Of a stretch of DNA of 8,974 nt, positions 1-6,956 are shown one piece after another. The notes under the pieces are model-generated. The model was given only the letters and a program-made list of their open reading frames with translations, searched no databases and was not told the origin of the DNA. Each line of letters starts with the position of its first letter. Position 1 is the first letter of the stretch. The stretch comes from Candidatus Rifleibacteriota bacterium (lineage in GTDB: Bacteria; Riflebacteria; Ozemobacteria; Ozemobacterales; Ozemobacteraceae): assembly GCA_017526725.1 (NCBI GenBank), contig JAFXRA010000228.1, positions 1 through 8,974 on the forward strand, read 5' to 3'. The translations under genes were made by a program, and so were the position numbers.

Positions 1-1560
1 ATTACGGTAATGTTTATTAAAGGCGTATTTTCATTTTCTAGCATGTATTTGATGCAGTATGCTTCCCAAAGAATGCTGCTTAAAATTCGTTCTGATTGTT
101 TTGATAAACTTCTTAAACTGCCTCTTTCTTTCTTTGAAACTCAGCAGACTGGTCATCTAATGAGCCGAGTAACCAATGACGTTTCTGTTTTACAGATGCT
201 TGTTCATAATTTTGTCAGATTTATTAGAGATGTAGTAGAAGTTGTTGGTTTGACTGTTTATATCTTTTGGCTTAACTGGCGTTTATCACTGCTTTCTATG
301 ATTATTATTCCTTTAATTATGATAATGATTCAAGCTTTTGGCCGCAAAATGAAGAAGCTTGGAACACGAATGCAGGAAAAAGTTGGGGATATAAACTCCT
401 CTCTTCATGAATTTATAACTGGTGTTAAGGTTGTTAAATCCTTTACCTTAGAAAAATATATGCTTGATAAATATGAAAGTTCTAATGAAGCCAGTTTTAA
501 AGTCACAATGAAAGGCCATAGAATCAATTGTGCTGTAACCCCTATTATAGAATTTTTCAATGCAATCAGCCTCGTTATTATTTTCTGGTTTGGAAGCAAA
601 GGGGTTATTGCCGGAAAATTGGATGCTGGTCTCATAGTCAGCTTTATTGCTGCTTTAACCAGTCTTTATAAACCCGGTAGAAATCTTGCTGAAATTTATA
701 ATACTACTGCTCAAGCTCTTGGAGCTGCTGACAGAGTTTTTGAACTTATTGATACTCCGGTTGATTTGAAAGAACCTGAAAATCCAGTTGAATTTACTAG
801 CTGCAAAGGCGAAGTAGAATTTAAAAATGTTACTTTCTCTTACAAGCCTGAAGAAACAATATTGCATAATATAGAATTAACTGTTGCCCCAGGTGAAATT
901 GTCGCTTTGGTTGGTCCTTCAGGAGCCGGAAAGAGTACATTTGTGAATCTGATACCGAGATTTTTCGATACAACTGAAGGAGAAGTATGTATTGACGGGA
1001 TAAATGTTCGTAACATCAACGGTAAAGATTTGAGAAGATTTATCGGCATGGTTCCTCAAGATACCTACCTCTTCGCCGGAACAATAGAAGATAATATTAA
1101 ATTTGGTAAATTAGATGCTACTCACGATGAAATAATTGAAGCAGCAAAATTGGCAAATGCAGATAAATTTATTACTGAATTGCCTGATTCATACAATACT
1201 GTTTTAGGGGAAAGAGGGGTTAATCTCTCTGGCGGCCAGGCTCAACGTATTGCACTGGCTAGAGCATTCCTGAAGAATCCTAAGATACTGATTCTTGATG
1301 AAGCAACCAGTGCTCTTGATTCTGAAACAGAAAGTCTGATTCAGGAAGCATTAGACCTTCTAATGAAAGACAGAACCACATTCATGATTGCTCATAGACT
1401 TTCGACTGTTGTTAATGCAGACAGAATACTTGTTCTTGAAAAAGGCAGCATTGTTGAAAGTGGTAAACATGAAGAGTTGCTTGAAAAGAAGGGGTTGTAT
1501 TATCAGTTATACAATGCGCAGCATAAAAAAGAATTAGAACAGGCGGAATTATTATCTTGA
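1..1560 (+). CDS. msbA: MsbA-type lipid A export ABC transporter, fused TMD-NBD (5' end outside window)
   Basis: Homodimeric ABC exporter half-transporter of the inner membrane. By family and context it probably flips lipid A-core from the cytoplasmic to the periplasmic leaflet using ATP. The frame is open from base 1, so the true start and roughly the first 60 residues (first membrane helix) lie upstream. Residues here are counted from the Met at position 10, which is probably internal. Several membrane helices lie in residues 1-240, including about 76-108 and 180-215. The ATPase domain follows: Walker A GPSGAGKST (302-310), Q-loop VPQ (348-350), signature LSGGQ (406-410), Walker B ILILDE (426-431), D-loop SALD (434-437) and H-loop His462. 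The stop overlaps the next gene's start by 4 bp (TTGA), which suggests translational coupling. The multidrug exporters of the same family look alike; lpxB, an lpxL-type gene and waaA downstream favour MsbA. Confidence 0.88.
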   Translation: MTVMFIKGVFSFSSMYLMQYASQRMLLKIRSDCFDKLLKLPLSFFETQQTGHLMSRVTNDVSVLQMLVHNFVRFIRDVVEVVGLTVYIFWLNWRLSLLSMIIIPLIMIMIQAFGRKMKKLGTRMQEKVGDINSSLHEFITGVKVVKSFTLEKYMLDKYESSNEASFKVTMKGHRINCAVTPIIEFFNAISLVIIFWFGSKGVIAGKLDAGLIVSFIAALTSLYKPGRNLAEIYNTTAQALGAADRVFELIDTPVDLKEPENPVEFTSCKGEVEFKNVTFSYKPEETILHNIELTVAPGEIVALVGPSGAGKSTFVNLIPRFFDTTEGEVCIDGINVRNINGKDLRRFIGMVPQDTYLFAGTIEDNIKFGKLDATHDEIIEAAKLANADKFITELPDSYNTVLGERGVNLSGGQAQRIALARAFLKNPKILILDEATSALDSETESLIQEALDLLMKDRTTFMIAHRLSTVVNADRILVLEKGSIVESGKHEELLEKKGLYYQLYNAQHKKELEQAELLS

Positions 1561-2276
1561 TCAGCAGAAAATTTGAACAAGTTAATGATTTAATTCGTAA
1601 TACTGATGACAGATGGTCAGATAAAAAATATGTTGTCGAATTACGTATTAAGTCACTCGTTTTAGAATTGTTTAACTATTTCTTAGTTAATAGTTTGAGA
1701 CTTGTTCCTGATTGTTCATATGATAATTATCGTGATATAGTTCGAAAAAATGGACCTGTTATTTTATCGCTATGGCATGAAGATTTTTTGAGCTGTGTTT
1801 ATTTTTACAGATATAATAATAATATAGCCGCGAATACCTCATTGTCGAAAGATGGCGATATATTAACAAAAATTCTTGATTCTTTAGGATATAAAGCTAT
1901 AAGAGGCTCATCTAGCAGGGGTGGGGCTAGAGTAATTCTTGAAGCGATAAAAAAAATAAAGGAAGGAGTTACTGTAGCATTGGCTGTTGATGGACCAAAA
2001 GGTCCTGTTAGAGAGATAAAACCAGGGATTATAAAAATAGCTCAGAAAACTGGTGCTCCTATTGTGGCTATGAATTGGGCTTATGATAATACTATCAGAC
2101 TTAATAGCTGGGATAAGACAAGAATTCCTTTGCCTTTTAGTAAATCTGTTGTACATATTGGGAAACCTCTTAAAATAGACCCTGGTATTTCAATTGAAGA
2201 GGGTTGTAAAATATTAAAATCATATATGTTTGAATGCGAGAATCTCGCTATTCAAAAACTGAAAGCAGGCTGTTAA
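1557..2276 (+). CDS. DUF374-family lysophospholipid acyltransferase-like protein
   Basis: A 239-residue protein matching the DUF374 branch of the lysophospholipid acyltransferase superfamily. Such genes often sit in LPS/lipid A clusters, but the exact substrate is not established, so a membrane-associated acyl transfer to a lipid A or phospholipid precursor is inferred. Visible motifs are SLWHE (71-75), in place of the HX4D of classical acyltransferases, then SLSKDG (95-100), RGSSSRGG (116-123) and AVDGPKGP (143-150). These occur in the order usual for DUF374. The start is TTG at 1557, overlapping the msbA stop by 4 bp. No in-frame ATG near the N-terminus would keep the domain whole. An AGGCGG about 10 nt upstream is only a mediocre ribosome binding site, so coupled translation is likely. 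Only 3 bp separate it from lpxB. The family call is firm and the reaction is not. Confidence 0.82.
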   Translation: MISRKFEQVNDLIRNTDDRWSDKKYVVELRIKSLVLELFNYFLVNSLRLVPDCSYDNYRDIVRKNGPVILSLWHEDFLSCVYFYRYNNNIAANTSLSKDGDILTKILDSLGYKAIRGSSSRGGARVILEAIKKIKEGVTVALAVDGPKGPVREIKPGIIKIAQKTGAPIVAMNWAYDNTIRLNSWDKTRIPLPFSKSVVHIGKPLKIDPGISIEEGCKILKSYMFECENLAIQKLKAGC

Positions 2277-2279
2277 ACC

Positions 2280-3470
2280 GTGAACGAACTTGTTAATAAA
2301 AAAAGACCAAAATTGTTAATTGTCTCAGGAGAAACCTCTGGAGACTTTTATGCAGCCTCTTTAATAGATGTTTTACTCAAATATGACAATTTTGATATTT
2401 TTGCTATAGGCGGAATTCAGACAAAGCGCAGAAAAGTTAAAATGCTTTGCGACAGCACAAATTGGGCTGCTATAGGTGTGTTTGAAGCCATTAAACAGAT
2501 TCCAAGACTGCCGCTATTGTTCCTGATTCGCAAGTTCCTGACAGTTGAAAAACCTGACGTGATAGTTCTTGTAGATTACCCTGGCTTTAATATGTGGTTG
2601 GTTCATCAGGCTAAAAAGTTTGGAATTCCTACTGTATATTATTTCCCACCTAGTAAATTTGCTGTAGACCCAGCCAAGGTTAAAGATGCGGCGGAAAGCA
2701 TAACTGCTGTCGCTGCAAACTTTAAAGTTACTTACGATGTTTATAAAAAAGCTAAGGCAAATGTAGAATTTGTCGGCCATCCTCTTGTTGACTTGGCTAA
2801 GCCTGTTCTTACTCCGGAAGAAACAGCTATTAAATACGGTTTAGACCCCAATAGACCTGTAATTGCAATATGTCCAGGTTCTAGAAAAAGTGAATTGTCT
2901 GAAAATCTGCCGGCTATGTTGGGTGCAGGGAAACTGATTCATAGAAGATTTCCTGCATATCAATTCATCGTTCCAGTTATTTCAACTGAAGGTGAAGAAG
3001 TGTTTGGGGTAAAGAAACAAGCTCTTAAAAAGCAGTTAAAAGAAAGCGGCTTACCTATTGTTTTGGCAGAAGGCCGCATATACGATATTATGAATCTTGC
3101 CAGAATTTTGCTAATTAGCTCAGGAACAGCAACATTAGAAGGGGCCTTTGTGGGAACTCCTATGGTAATCTGTTATAAAGTTTCATTCTTAACAGAAATC
3201 CAAGCAAGACTTTTCTATAAATTGCCTGAGTTTATCGGGTTGCCAAATATTTTGCTTAATAAAAAGGCTGCACCAGAATTGATTCAGCATAATTGCACTC
3301 CCAGAACTATTGCTGAAAAAGCTTATGAATTAATCGAAAAGCCAGAAGTTTATCAGCAGCAAAAAGATGATTTTTCAGAACTGGTAAGACAGTTAGGTAA
3401 TCCTGGAGTTAATGACAGAGTTGCTGAAATGGTTATGAAAATCCTCAGGGAAAAAACTGAAAGAAAATAA
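2280..3470 (+). CDS. lpxB: Lipid A disaccharide synthase (divergent LpxB)
   Basis: A GT19-family glycosyltransferase that joins UDP-2,3-diacylglucosamine and lipid X to make the lipid A disaccharide on the cytoplasmic face of the inner membrane. Length is 396 residues (E. coli LpxB has 382). Family hallmarks are GETSGD (17-22), VDYPGFN (98-104), VGHPLVD (165-171), PGSRKSE (199-205), SSGTATLE (280-287), LPN (321-323) and PELIQ (332-336). Two usually conserved N-terminal stretches are altered. The GGPRM-like loop reads GGIQTKRRKV (44-53), and the SPQVWAWR stretch reads FPPSKFAVDPAKV (122-134), without the tryptophans. The start is GTG at 2280, with only a weak AGG upstream and 3 bp after the previous stop, consistent with coupled translation. 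The C-terminal nucleotide-binding half is intact, so the enzyme is probably active. Confidence 0.9.
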   Translation: MNELVNKKRPKLLIVSGETSGDFYAASLIDVLLKYDNFDIFAIGGIQTKRRKVKMLCDSTNWAAIGVFEAIKQIPRLPLLFLIRKFLTVEKPDVIVLVDYPGFNMWLVHQAKKFGIPTVYYFPPSKFAVDPAKVKDAAESITAVAANFKVTYDVYKKAKANVEFVGHPLVDLAKPVLTPEETAIKYGLDPNRPVIAICPGSRKSELSENLPAMLGAGKLIHRRFPAYQFIVPVISTEGEEVFGVKKQALKKQLKESGLPIVLAEGRIYDIMNLARILLISSGTATLEGAFVGTPMVICYKVSFLTEIQARLFYKLPEFIGLPNILLNKKAAPELIQHNCTPRTIAEKAYELIEKPEVYQQQKDDFSELVRQLGNPGVNDRVAEMVMKILREKTERK

Positions 3471-3472
3471 CA

Positions 3473-4429
3473 ATGTCATGGTCTTCTTTTATTAATGAGA
3501 GTGTAAAGTATTTATCAAAAACTTTTTGCAAGCTTTCTGAAAAGAATTCTGCTGCTTTGGCCGTTTCAATTGGGTTAATAGCTTGGAATACCTGGATTAG
3601 TGAAAGAAGAAGACTTGAAGACTGTATTGATCGCGTTTATAAGAGGCTTAATCGACAGCCGCCTTTTCCTGTTAAATTAATAGTTAAAAAGGCTTTTATT
3701 CACTTTGCCTTGGTCGCTAGCGAAATTCTTAGATACCCATCAGTAGACAGCAGTTATTTCAAAAAACATTTTGTTCTTAATGGTAAGGAAAATGTGAACG
3801 CTGCTCTTTCTAAGGGTAAAGGCGTTATTATGGCTCTTCCACATATTGGTAATTGGGAATATTTCGGTGGAGCAATAGTTGCAAATGGCTTCAAACTTAA
3901 TTCTTTTTTCCTGGCTCAGAAAGAAGATGAAATTGGTAGTTTGTTGGACTATTTCAGAAGTTATTCTGGTATTACTTTGCATGACCGTGATAGGGGCGGA
4001 GTAAAAGCATTAAAAGCTTTAAAAAACAATGAAAGCTTGGGTATGATTACTGACCAGGATGGCAATGCCAACGGTGTATATATGGATTTCCTGGGACATT
4101 GGGTAAGTATGCCTGCTGGACCAGCCAACTGGAGTATAAAAACCGGAGCGGCTCTTCTACCTGTTTATTCTATTAGAAGAGGTTATTCATACTCTTATGA
4201 TGCTTTCTTCCTGCCTGCTATAGAAGATTGTAGCGGTGAGACCAAAGAAGAAAGAACTATTGCAAGAACTGTTAAGCTGGCAAAATGGATGGAAGAACTG
4301 ATTTTGACTTATCCTCATCAGTATTTGTGGTTTTATGACAGATTTAAACCGCGTCATGAAGCCTGGACAACTAATGAAATAAATATTAACGGCCAGATGT
4401 GCCATGGAACTCAGAGATATGGAAAATAA
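3473..4429 (+). CDS. LpxL/HtrB-family lipid A acyltransferase
   Basis: A 318-residue member of the bacterial lipid A biosynthesis acyltransferase family (LpxL/LpxM/LpxP). These add secondary acyl chains to the Kdo-lipid A precursor at the inner membrane. The catalytic HX4E motif is clear as HIGNWE (His124, Glu129). Further family landmarks are DRDRGGVKAL (171-180), the TDQDGN block (193-198), a MPAGPANWSIKTGAALLPVY block (213-232) and the C-terminal PHQYLWFYDRFKPR (281-294), matching the family's P-x-Q-W/Y-L-W end. A moderately hydrophobic stretch at 26-42 may be the membrane anchor. The ATG is 2 bp after the lpxB stop with no good Shine-Dalgarno sequence, so it probably depends on upstream translation. 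It overlaps waaA by 26 bp. Which chain or position it acylates cannot be told from sequence. Confidence 0.88.
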   Translation: MSWSSFINESVKYLSKTFCKLSEKNSAALAVSIGLIAWNTWISERRRLEDCIDRVYKRLNRQPPFPVKLIVKKAFIHFALVASEILRYPSVDSSYFKKHFVLNGKENVNAALSKGKGVIMALPHIGNWEYFGGAIVANGFKLNSFFLAQKEDEIGSLLDYFRSYSGITLHDRDRGGVKALKALKNNESLGMITDQDGNANGVYMDFLGHWVSMPAGPANWSIKTGAALLPVYSIRRGYSYSYDAFFLPAIEDCSGETKEERTIARTVKLAKWMEELILTYPHQYLWFYDRFKPRHEAWTTNEININGQMCHGTQRYGK

Positions 4430-5723
4430 ACTTAGTTTAAGAGCTTCTATAGCATTAGCTATTTATCGTTGCCTTCACGGACTTTGTATGCTTCCAGCTT
4501 TTTGTGTTGCACCAATTCTGGGAAAATTTTTCAGAAGAATAGAAGAAGGTTTTAATGATTATTTTGGCAATGTAAAAATACCTGCTGAAATGAAAAAGCC
4601 CGTTTTGTGGGTTCATGGAGTTTCCATGGGCGAGTCAATGGTCGCGCTTGGCTTTGCAAAAGAACTTAGAAAATTATATCCTCAAAGCACTATTCTTTTT
4701 ACTACTACCCATCCTGATGTCGTCAAAGATGTTAAAAAGAAAGATATTGCTGATTCTATAGCATATTTCCCTCTTGATAACTACAGGTCTATGAATAAAT
4801 TATTTAATAGGTGGCAGCCTGACGCTGTGTTTGTTTCTGAAACTGATTTCTGGCCTGAATTTTCCAATCAGTGTCGACAAAGAAATATCCCTTTAATACT
4901 GATAAACGGAAGAATAAGCAGCAAAATAACCAGTTTTTATACTCGTGCTAAAGGCTTGGCTGAAGTCGTTTTCGGGGCTTTTACTGCTTTTGCGGTTCAA
5001 ACGAGAACTGATGCTGACAATCTGTTAGAAATAGGTGTTCCTTTAGATAAAATTCATATTTTAGGGAATATGAAAGCAGATTTTACTCATACTAACCAAG
5101 TTGATCTGACATCAGTTTCTGAGTGGTTAAACAATAGAAAAATGGTTGTATTTGGTTCTTTGCATCCAGAAGAATTTTCTATTCTTAAGCCTATGTTCAA
5201 GAAGCTTAGCGAAAACAATATTGCGGTAATTATTGCTCCGAGAAATATAACTCTTGCTGATTCATGGAAAAATGAACTTATCAAAGATGGATTGAGTGTT
5301 TGTAAAAAGACAGAAATAAAAGATTCTAGTATTATGCTGCTTGATACAATTGGGGAATTAGCTTCTGTTTATAAGCTTTCATCTGTTTCTTTTGTCGGTG
5401 GCAGCTTAGACCATAATAAAACTGGTGGCCATAATCCTCTAGAAGTCCTTCAACAGGAAGTTCCTTTATTGATGGGGCCTTATTATCGAAATTTCGCAGA
5501 TATAGTTGAACAGCTTAAAACATCTAAGGGAATAGAAATTATCGATAACGCTGAAGAAGGCTATTATACTATAATTAAAATAATTAATACTGATTCTTTG
5601 TCAGAAAAAATGATTAGTGCTGGAAATGCTGTATTAAATAATAATAAAGGCGTGTTGCATAAAACTATTAACTTAGTAAATAAGCAGTTATCTGTTAACA
5701 GAGAAATGATAACTGATAACTGA
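4404..5723 (+). CDS. waaA: 3-deoxy-D-manno-octulosonic acid (Kdo) transferase
   Basis: WaaA/KdtA, a GT30 glycosyltransferase that moves Kdo from CMP-Kdo onto lipid IVA at the inner membrane. Length is 439 residues (E. coli 425). A hydrophobic N-terminal anchor lies at about 14-40. Motifs in order are WVHGVSMGE (69-77) with the presumed catalytic-base Glu77, ETDFWPE (146-152), INGRIS (167-172), FGSLHPEE (250-257), an APRN block (278-281) and GGHNPLEV (341-348). ATG 4404 overlaps the acyltransferase gene by 26 bp. An in-frame ATG at 4419 (Met6) is an equally plausible start, since neither has a strong ribosome binding site. The last 12 codons (428-439) and most of the stop codon lie wholly inside an inverted repeat, so the C-terminal tail looks repeat-derived. 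How many Kdo residues it adds cannot be predicted. Confidence 0.92.
   Translation: MELRDMENKLSLRASIALAIYRCLHGLCMLPAFCVAPILGKFFRRIEEGFNDYFGNVKIPAEMKKPVLWVHGVSMGESMVALGFAKELRKLYPQSTILFTTTHPDVVKDVKKKDIADSIAYFPLDNYRSMNKLFNRWQPDAVFVSETDFWPEFSNQCRQRNIPLILINGRISSKITSFYTRAKGLAEVVFGAFTAFAVQTRTDADNLLEIGVPLDKIHILGNMKADFTHTNQVDLTSVSEWLNNRKMVVFGSLHPEEFSILKPMFKKLSENNIAVIIAPRNITLADSWKNELIKDGLSVCKKTEIKDSSIMLLDTIGELASVYKLSSVSFVGGSLDHNKTGGHNPLEVLQQEVPLLMGPYYRNFADIVEQLKTSKGIEIIDNAEEGYYTIIKIINTDSLSEKMISAGNAVLNNNKGVLHKTINLVNKQLSVNREMITDN
5685..5722. repeat. Imperfect inverted repeat covering the 3' end of waaA
   Basis: The 15-nt left arm CAGTTATCTGTTAAC (5685-5699) pairs with GATAACTGATAACTG (5708-5722) at 13 of 15 positions, across an 8-nt loop. 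The left arm begins exactly at waaA codon 428 and the right arm ends on the second base of the stop codon. The right arm is itself an internal direct repeat (GATAACT twice). No T-run follows, so it is not a standard intrinsic terminator. It could stabilise the mRNA 3' end or be a remnant of a small dispersed repeat. Confidence 0.7.
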
Positions 5724-5735
5724 CAACATGTAACA

Positions 5736-5780
5736 CTTCCAATCCTTCTAACCCTTCCAACCCTTCCAACCCTTCCAACA
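5736..5780. repeat. 9-bp tandem repeat, about five units (CTTCCAACC)
   Basis: Units in one phase are CTTCCAATC (5736), CTTCTAACC (5745), CTTCCAACC (5754), CTTCCAACC (5763) and a final CTTCCAAC (5772). The first two units each carry one change and the later ones are identical, which suggests recent slippage or amplification at the downstream side. It is non-coding and lies 12 bp after the waaA stop. Confidence 0.85.
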
Positions 5781-5796
5781 ATTATCACAGTGAAAC

Positions 5797-5858
5797 GTCC
5801 CACAGATTGCGACAGCAATCGTCCCACAACGAAGTGTCCCACAGCTTAGAGTCCCACT
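5797..5858. repeat. Four GTCCCAC boxes around a perfect hairpin
   Basis: GTCCCACA occurs at 5797, 5821 and 5836, and GTCCCACT at 5851, giving start-to-start steps of 24, 15 and 15 bp. The first interval holds a perfect 6-bp stem with a 4-nt loop, GATTGC-GACA-GCAATC (5805-5820). The other two intervals are 7 nt each (ACGAAGT and GCTTAGA). A short TCAC-A-GTGA palindrome (5785-5793) lies just before the first box. No coding potential is seen. It may be a degenerate mobile or structural repeat, or a protein-binding array in the region upstream of ddh; the sequence does not decide between these. Confidence 0.75.
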
Positions 5859-5881
5859 ATAATCCACTTTATCTCTTAACG

Positions 5882-5909
5882 TTGCTTAACATTTTTTTAC
5901 TTGTACTAT
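5882..5909 (+). promoter_or_regulatory. Putative sigma-70-type promoter for the DAP dehydrogenase gene
   Basis: A -35-like TTGCTT (5882-5887), a 16-nt spacer containing a T7 run and a -10-like TACTAT (5904-5909) would start transcription about 35 nt before the ATG at 5952. The match is moderate. No intrinsic terminator is visible between waaA and here, so read-through from the lipid A operon is also possible. Confidence 0.45.
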
Positions 5910-5940
5910 AGAAGAAAAATGTGTTATCTTCTGCCTACCA

Positions 5941-5946
5941 AAGGAG
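5941..5946 (+). promoter_or_regulatory. Ribosome binding site that fixes the ddh start
   Basis: AAGGAG sits 5 nt before ATG 5952 and selects this start over an in-frame TTG at 5901. The TTG lies within the promoter region and would add 17 residues unlike anything in the family. Confidence 0.85.
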
Positions 5947-5951
5947 AATTT

Positions 5952-6854
5952 ATGAAAAAACTTCAAATTGCTGTAATTGGTTATGGAAATGTAGGTAAAT
6001 TTACTGTTGAAGCTGTTAAAGCTTCTCCAGACATGGAACTGGCTGGTGTCGTAAGACGCGCTAAGTCATTAAAGAATAAACCGGCAGAACTATCTGACGT
6101 TAAAGTTGTTTCTGATATTGATGAATTAGGAAAAGTTGATGTTGCAATTCTTTGCGGGCCTTCTAGAAGTGTTCCAGAACTTGCTCCTAAGTTCCTTAAA
6201 AAAGGAATCTATACTGTAGACTGTTTCGATATTCATACCGACATATTCGATTTACATGAAGAACTTGACGCTCTTGCCAAAAAGAAAAAAGTAGCTGCTG
6301 TGACTGCAGCTGGTTGGGACCCAGGTTCTGATTCTGTTGTCAGAACTCTTATGATGGCTATGGCTCCAAAAGGTCTTACTTATACAAACTTTGGTCCAGG
6401 CATGAGTATGGGTCACTCTGTTGTTGCTCGTTCAAAGAAAGGTGTTAAAAATGCTTTGTCTATGACTATTCCATGCGGTGCTGGTATTCACAGCCGAATG
6501 GTATACGTTGAATTAGAAAAGGGCTATACTGCAGAAAAGATTTACAAAGAACTCAAAGCAGACTCTTATTTCGCACATGATGAACTTCATGTTATCCCTG
6601 TAAACAGTATTGATGAATGCAAAGATATGGGACATGGCGTTTTAATGGAAAGAAAAGGTGTTTCTGGAGTAACACAGAGTCAGAGATTCAAATTCGAAAT
6701 GACAATTAACAACCCGGCATTAACTGGCCAGATTATGGTTGCCTGTGCTAGAGCTATTGTAAAACAAAGACCTGGCTGCTATGTAATGCCAGAAATCCCA
6801 CCAATGGATTATTTGCCCGGAACTAAGGAAAATTTGATAAGAACTCTAATCTAA
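5952..6854 (+). CDS. ddh: meso-diaminopimelate D-dehydrogenase
   Basis: An NADP-dependent cytoplasmic enzyme that makes meso-2,6-diaminopimelate in one step from tetrahydrodipicolinate, ammonia and NADPH. It feeds lysine and peptidoglycan synthesis and bypasses the acylated dap branches. Its 300 residues match the short form of the family, such as the roughly 299-residue Symbiobacterium enzyme; the Corynebacterium one has about 320. The N-terminal Rossmann motif is GYGNVG (10-15). CGPSRS (68-73) and VDCFDIH (89-95) follow. AAGWDPGSDS (119-128) and the substrate-binding FGPGMSMGHS (147-156) are family signatures, and a conserved-looking CGAGIHSRMVYVE block sits at 175-187. The start has a strong AAGGAG site and a plausible own promoter, and an intrinsic terminator follows, so it is probably monocistronic. 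It is separated from the lipid A operon by the repeat mosaic and converges on the minus-strand pair. Confidence 0.93.
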   Translation: MKKLQIAVIGYGNVGKFTVEAVKASPDMELAGVVRRAKSLKNKPAELSDVKVVSDIDELGKVDVAILCGPSRSVPELAPKFLKKGIYTVDCFDIHTDIFDLHEELDALAKKKKVAAVTAAGWDPGSDSVVRTLMMAMAPKGLTYTNFGPGMSMGHSVVARSKKGVKNALSMTIPCGAGIHSRMVYVELEKGYTAEKIYKELKADSYFAHDELHVIPVNSIDECKDMGHGVLMERKGVSGVTQSQRFKFEMTINNPALTGQIMVACARAIVKQRPGCYVMPEIPPMDYLPGTKENLIRTLI

Positions 6855-6886
6855 TATAGTTCTTGGAGATTAAACTCTAACATTTT

Positions 6887-6938
6887 ATCACAACCTGTTT
6901 TTGTGGAAGCAAATCTTCTAATCAGGTTGTGATTTTTT
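6887..6938 (+). terminator. Intrinsic terminator downstream of ddh
   Basis: A perfect 11-bp inverted repeat, ATCACAACCTG (6887-6897) with CAGGTTGTGAT (6923-6933), is followed directly by a T6 run (6933-6938) and more T-rich sequence. The 25-nt loop can form a small inner GAAG/CTTC stem (6906-6909 with 6915-6918). The T-run is only on the plus-strand side, so it serves ddh. The minus-strand genes read into it without a U-tract, and no separate terminator for them is seen. Confidence 0.88.
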
Positions 6939-6956
6939 ATTTTAGCTTTTCTAGAA

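Noticed and set aside
1908..2156. Antisense ORF inside the DUF374 gene, and similar antisense ORFs within the other plus-strand genes
   Set aside because: They lie opposite well-supported family genes, lack ribosome sites and show no recognisable protein features.
5685..5722. Intrinsic terminator at the end of waaA
   Set aside because: The stem is imperfect, AT-rich, overlaps the coding end, and no T-run follows.
5564..5842. Minus-strand 92-codon ORF reading Val-Gly-Arg repeats through the 9-bp tandem repeat
   Set aside because: It is antisense to the end of waaA and otherwise lies in repeat DNA, has no ribosome site, and its composition simply mirrors the tandem repeat.
5797..5858. A CRISPR array made of the GTCCCAC boxes
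   Set aside because: The repeats are only 7-8 bp with gaps of 7-16 nt, far below CRISPR dimensions, and no cas gene is nearby.
5901..5951. N-terminal extension of the DAP dehydrogenase from TTG 5901
   Set aside because: The TTG lies within the promoter region, the extra 17 residues fit no family member, and AAGGAG precedes ATG 5952 at proper spacing.
6855..6956. Remnant of a full-length FloA downstream of the short gene, implying a frameshift
   Set aside because: The minus strand here holds only the ddh terminator hairpin and AT-rich sequence, with no SPFH-like coding potential in any frame.
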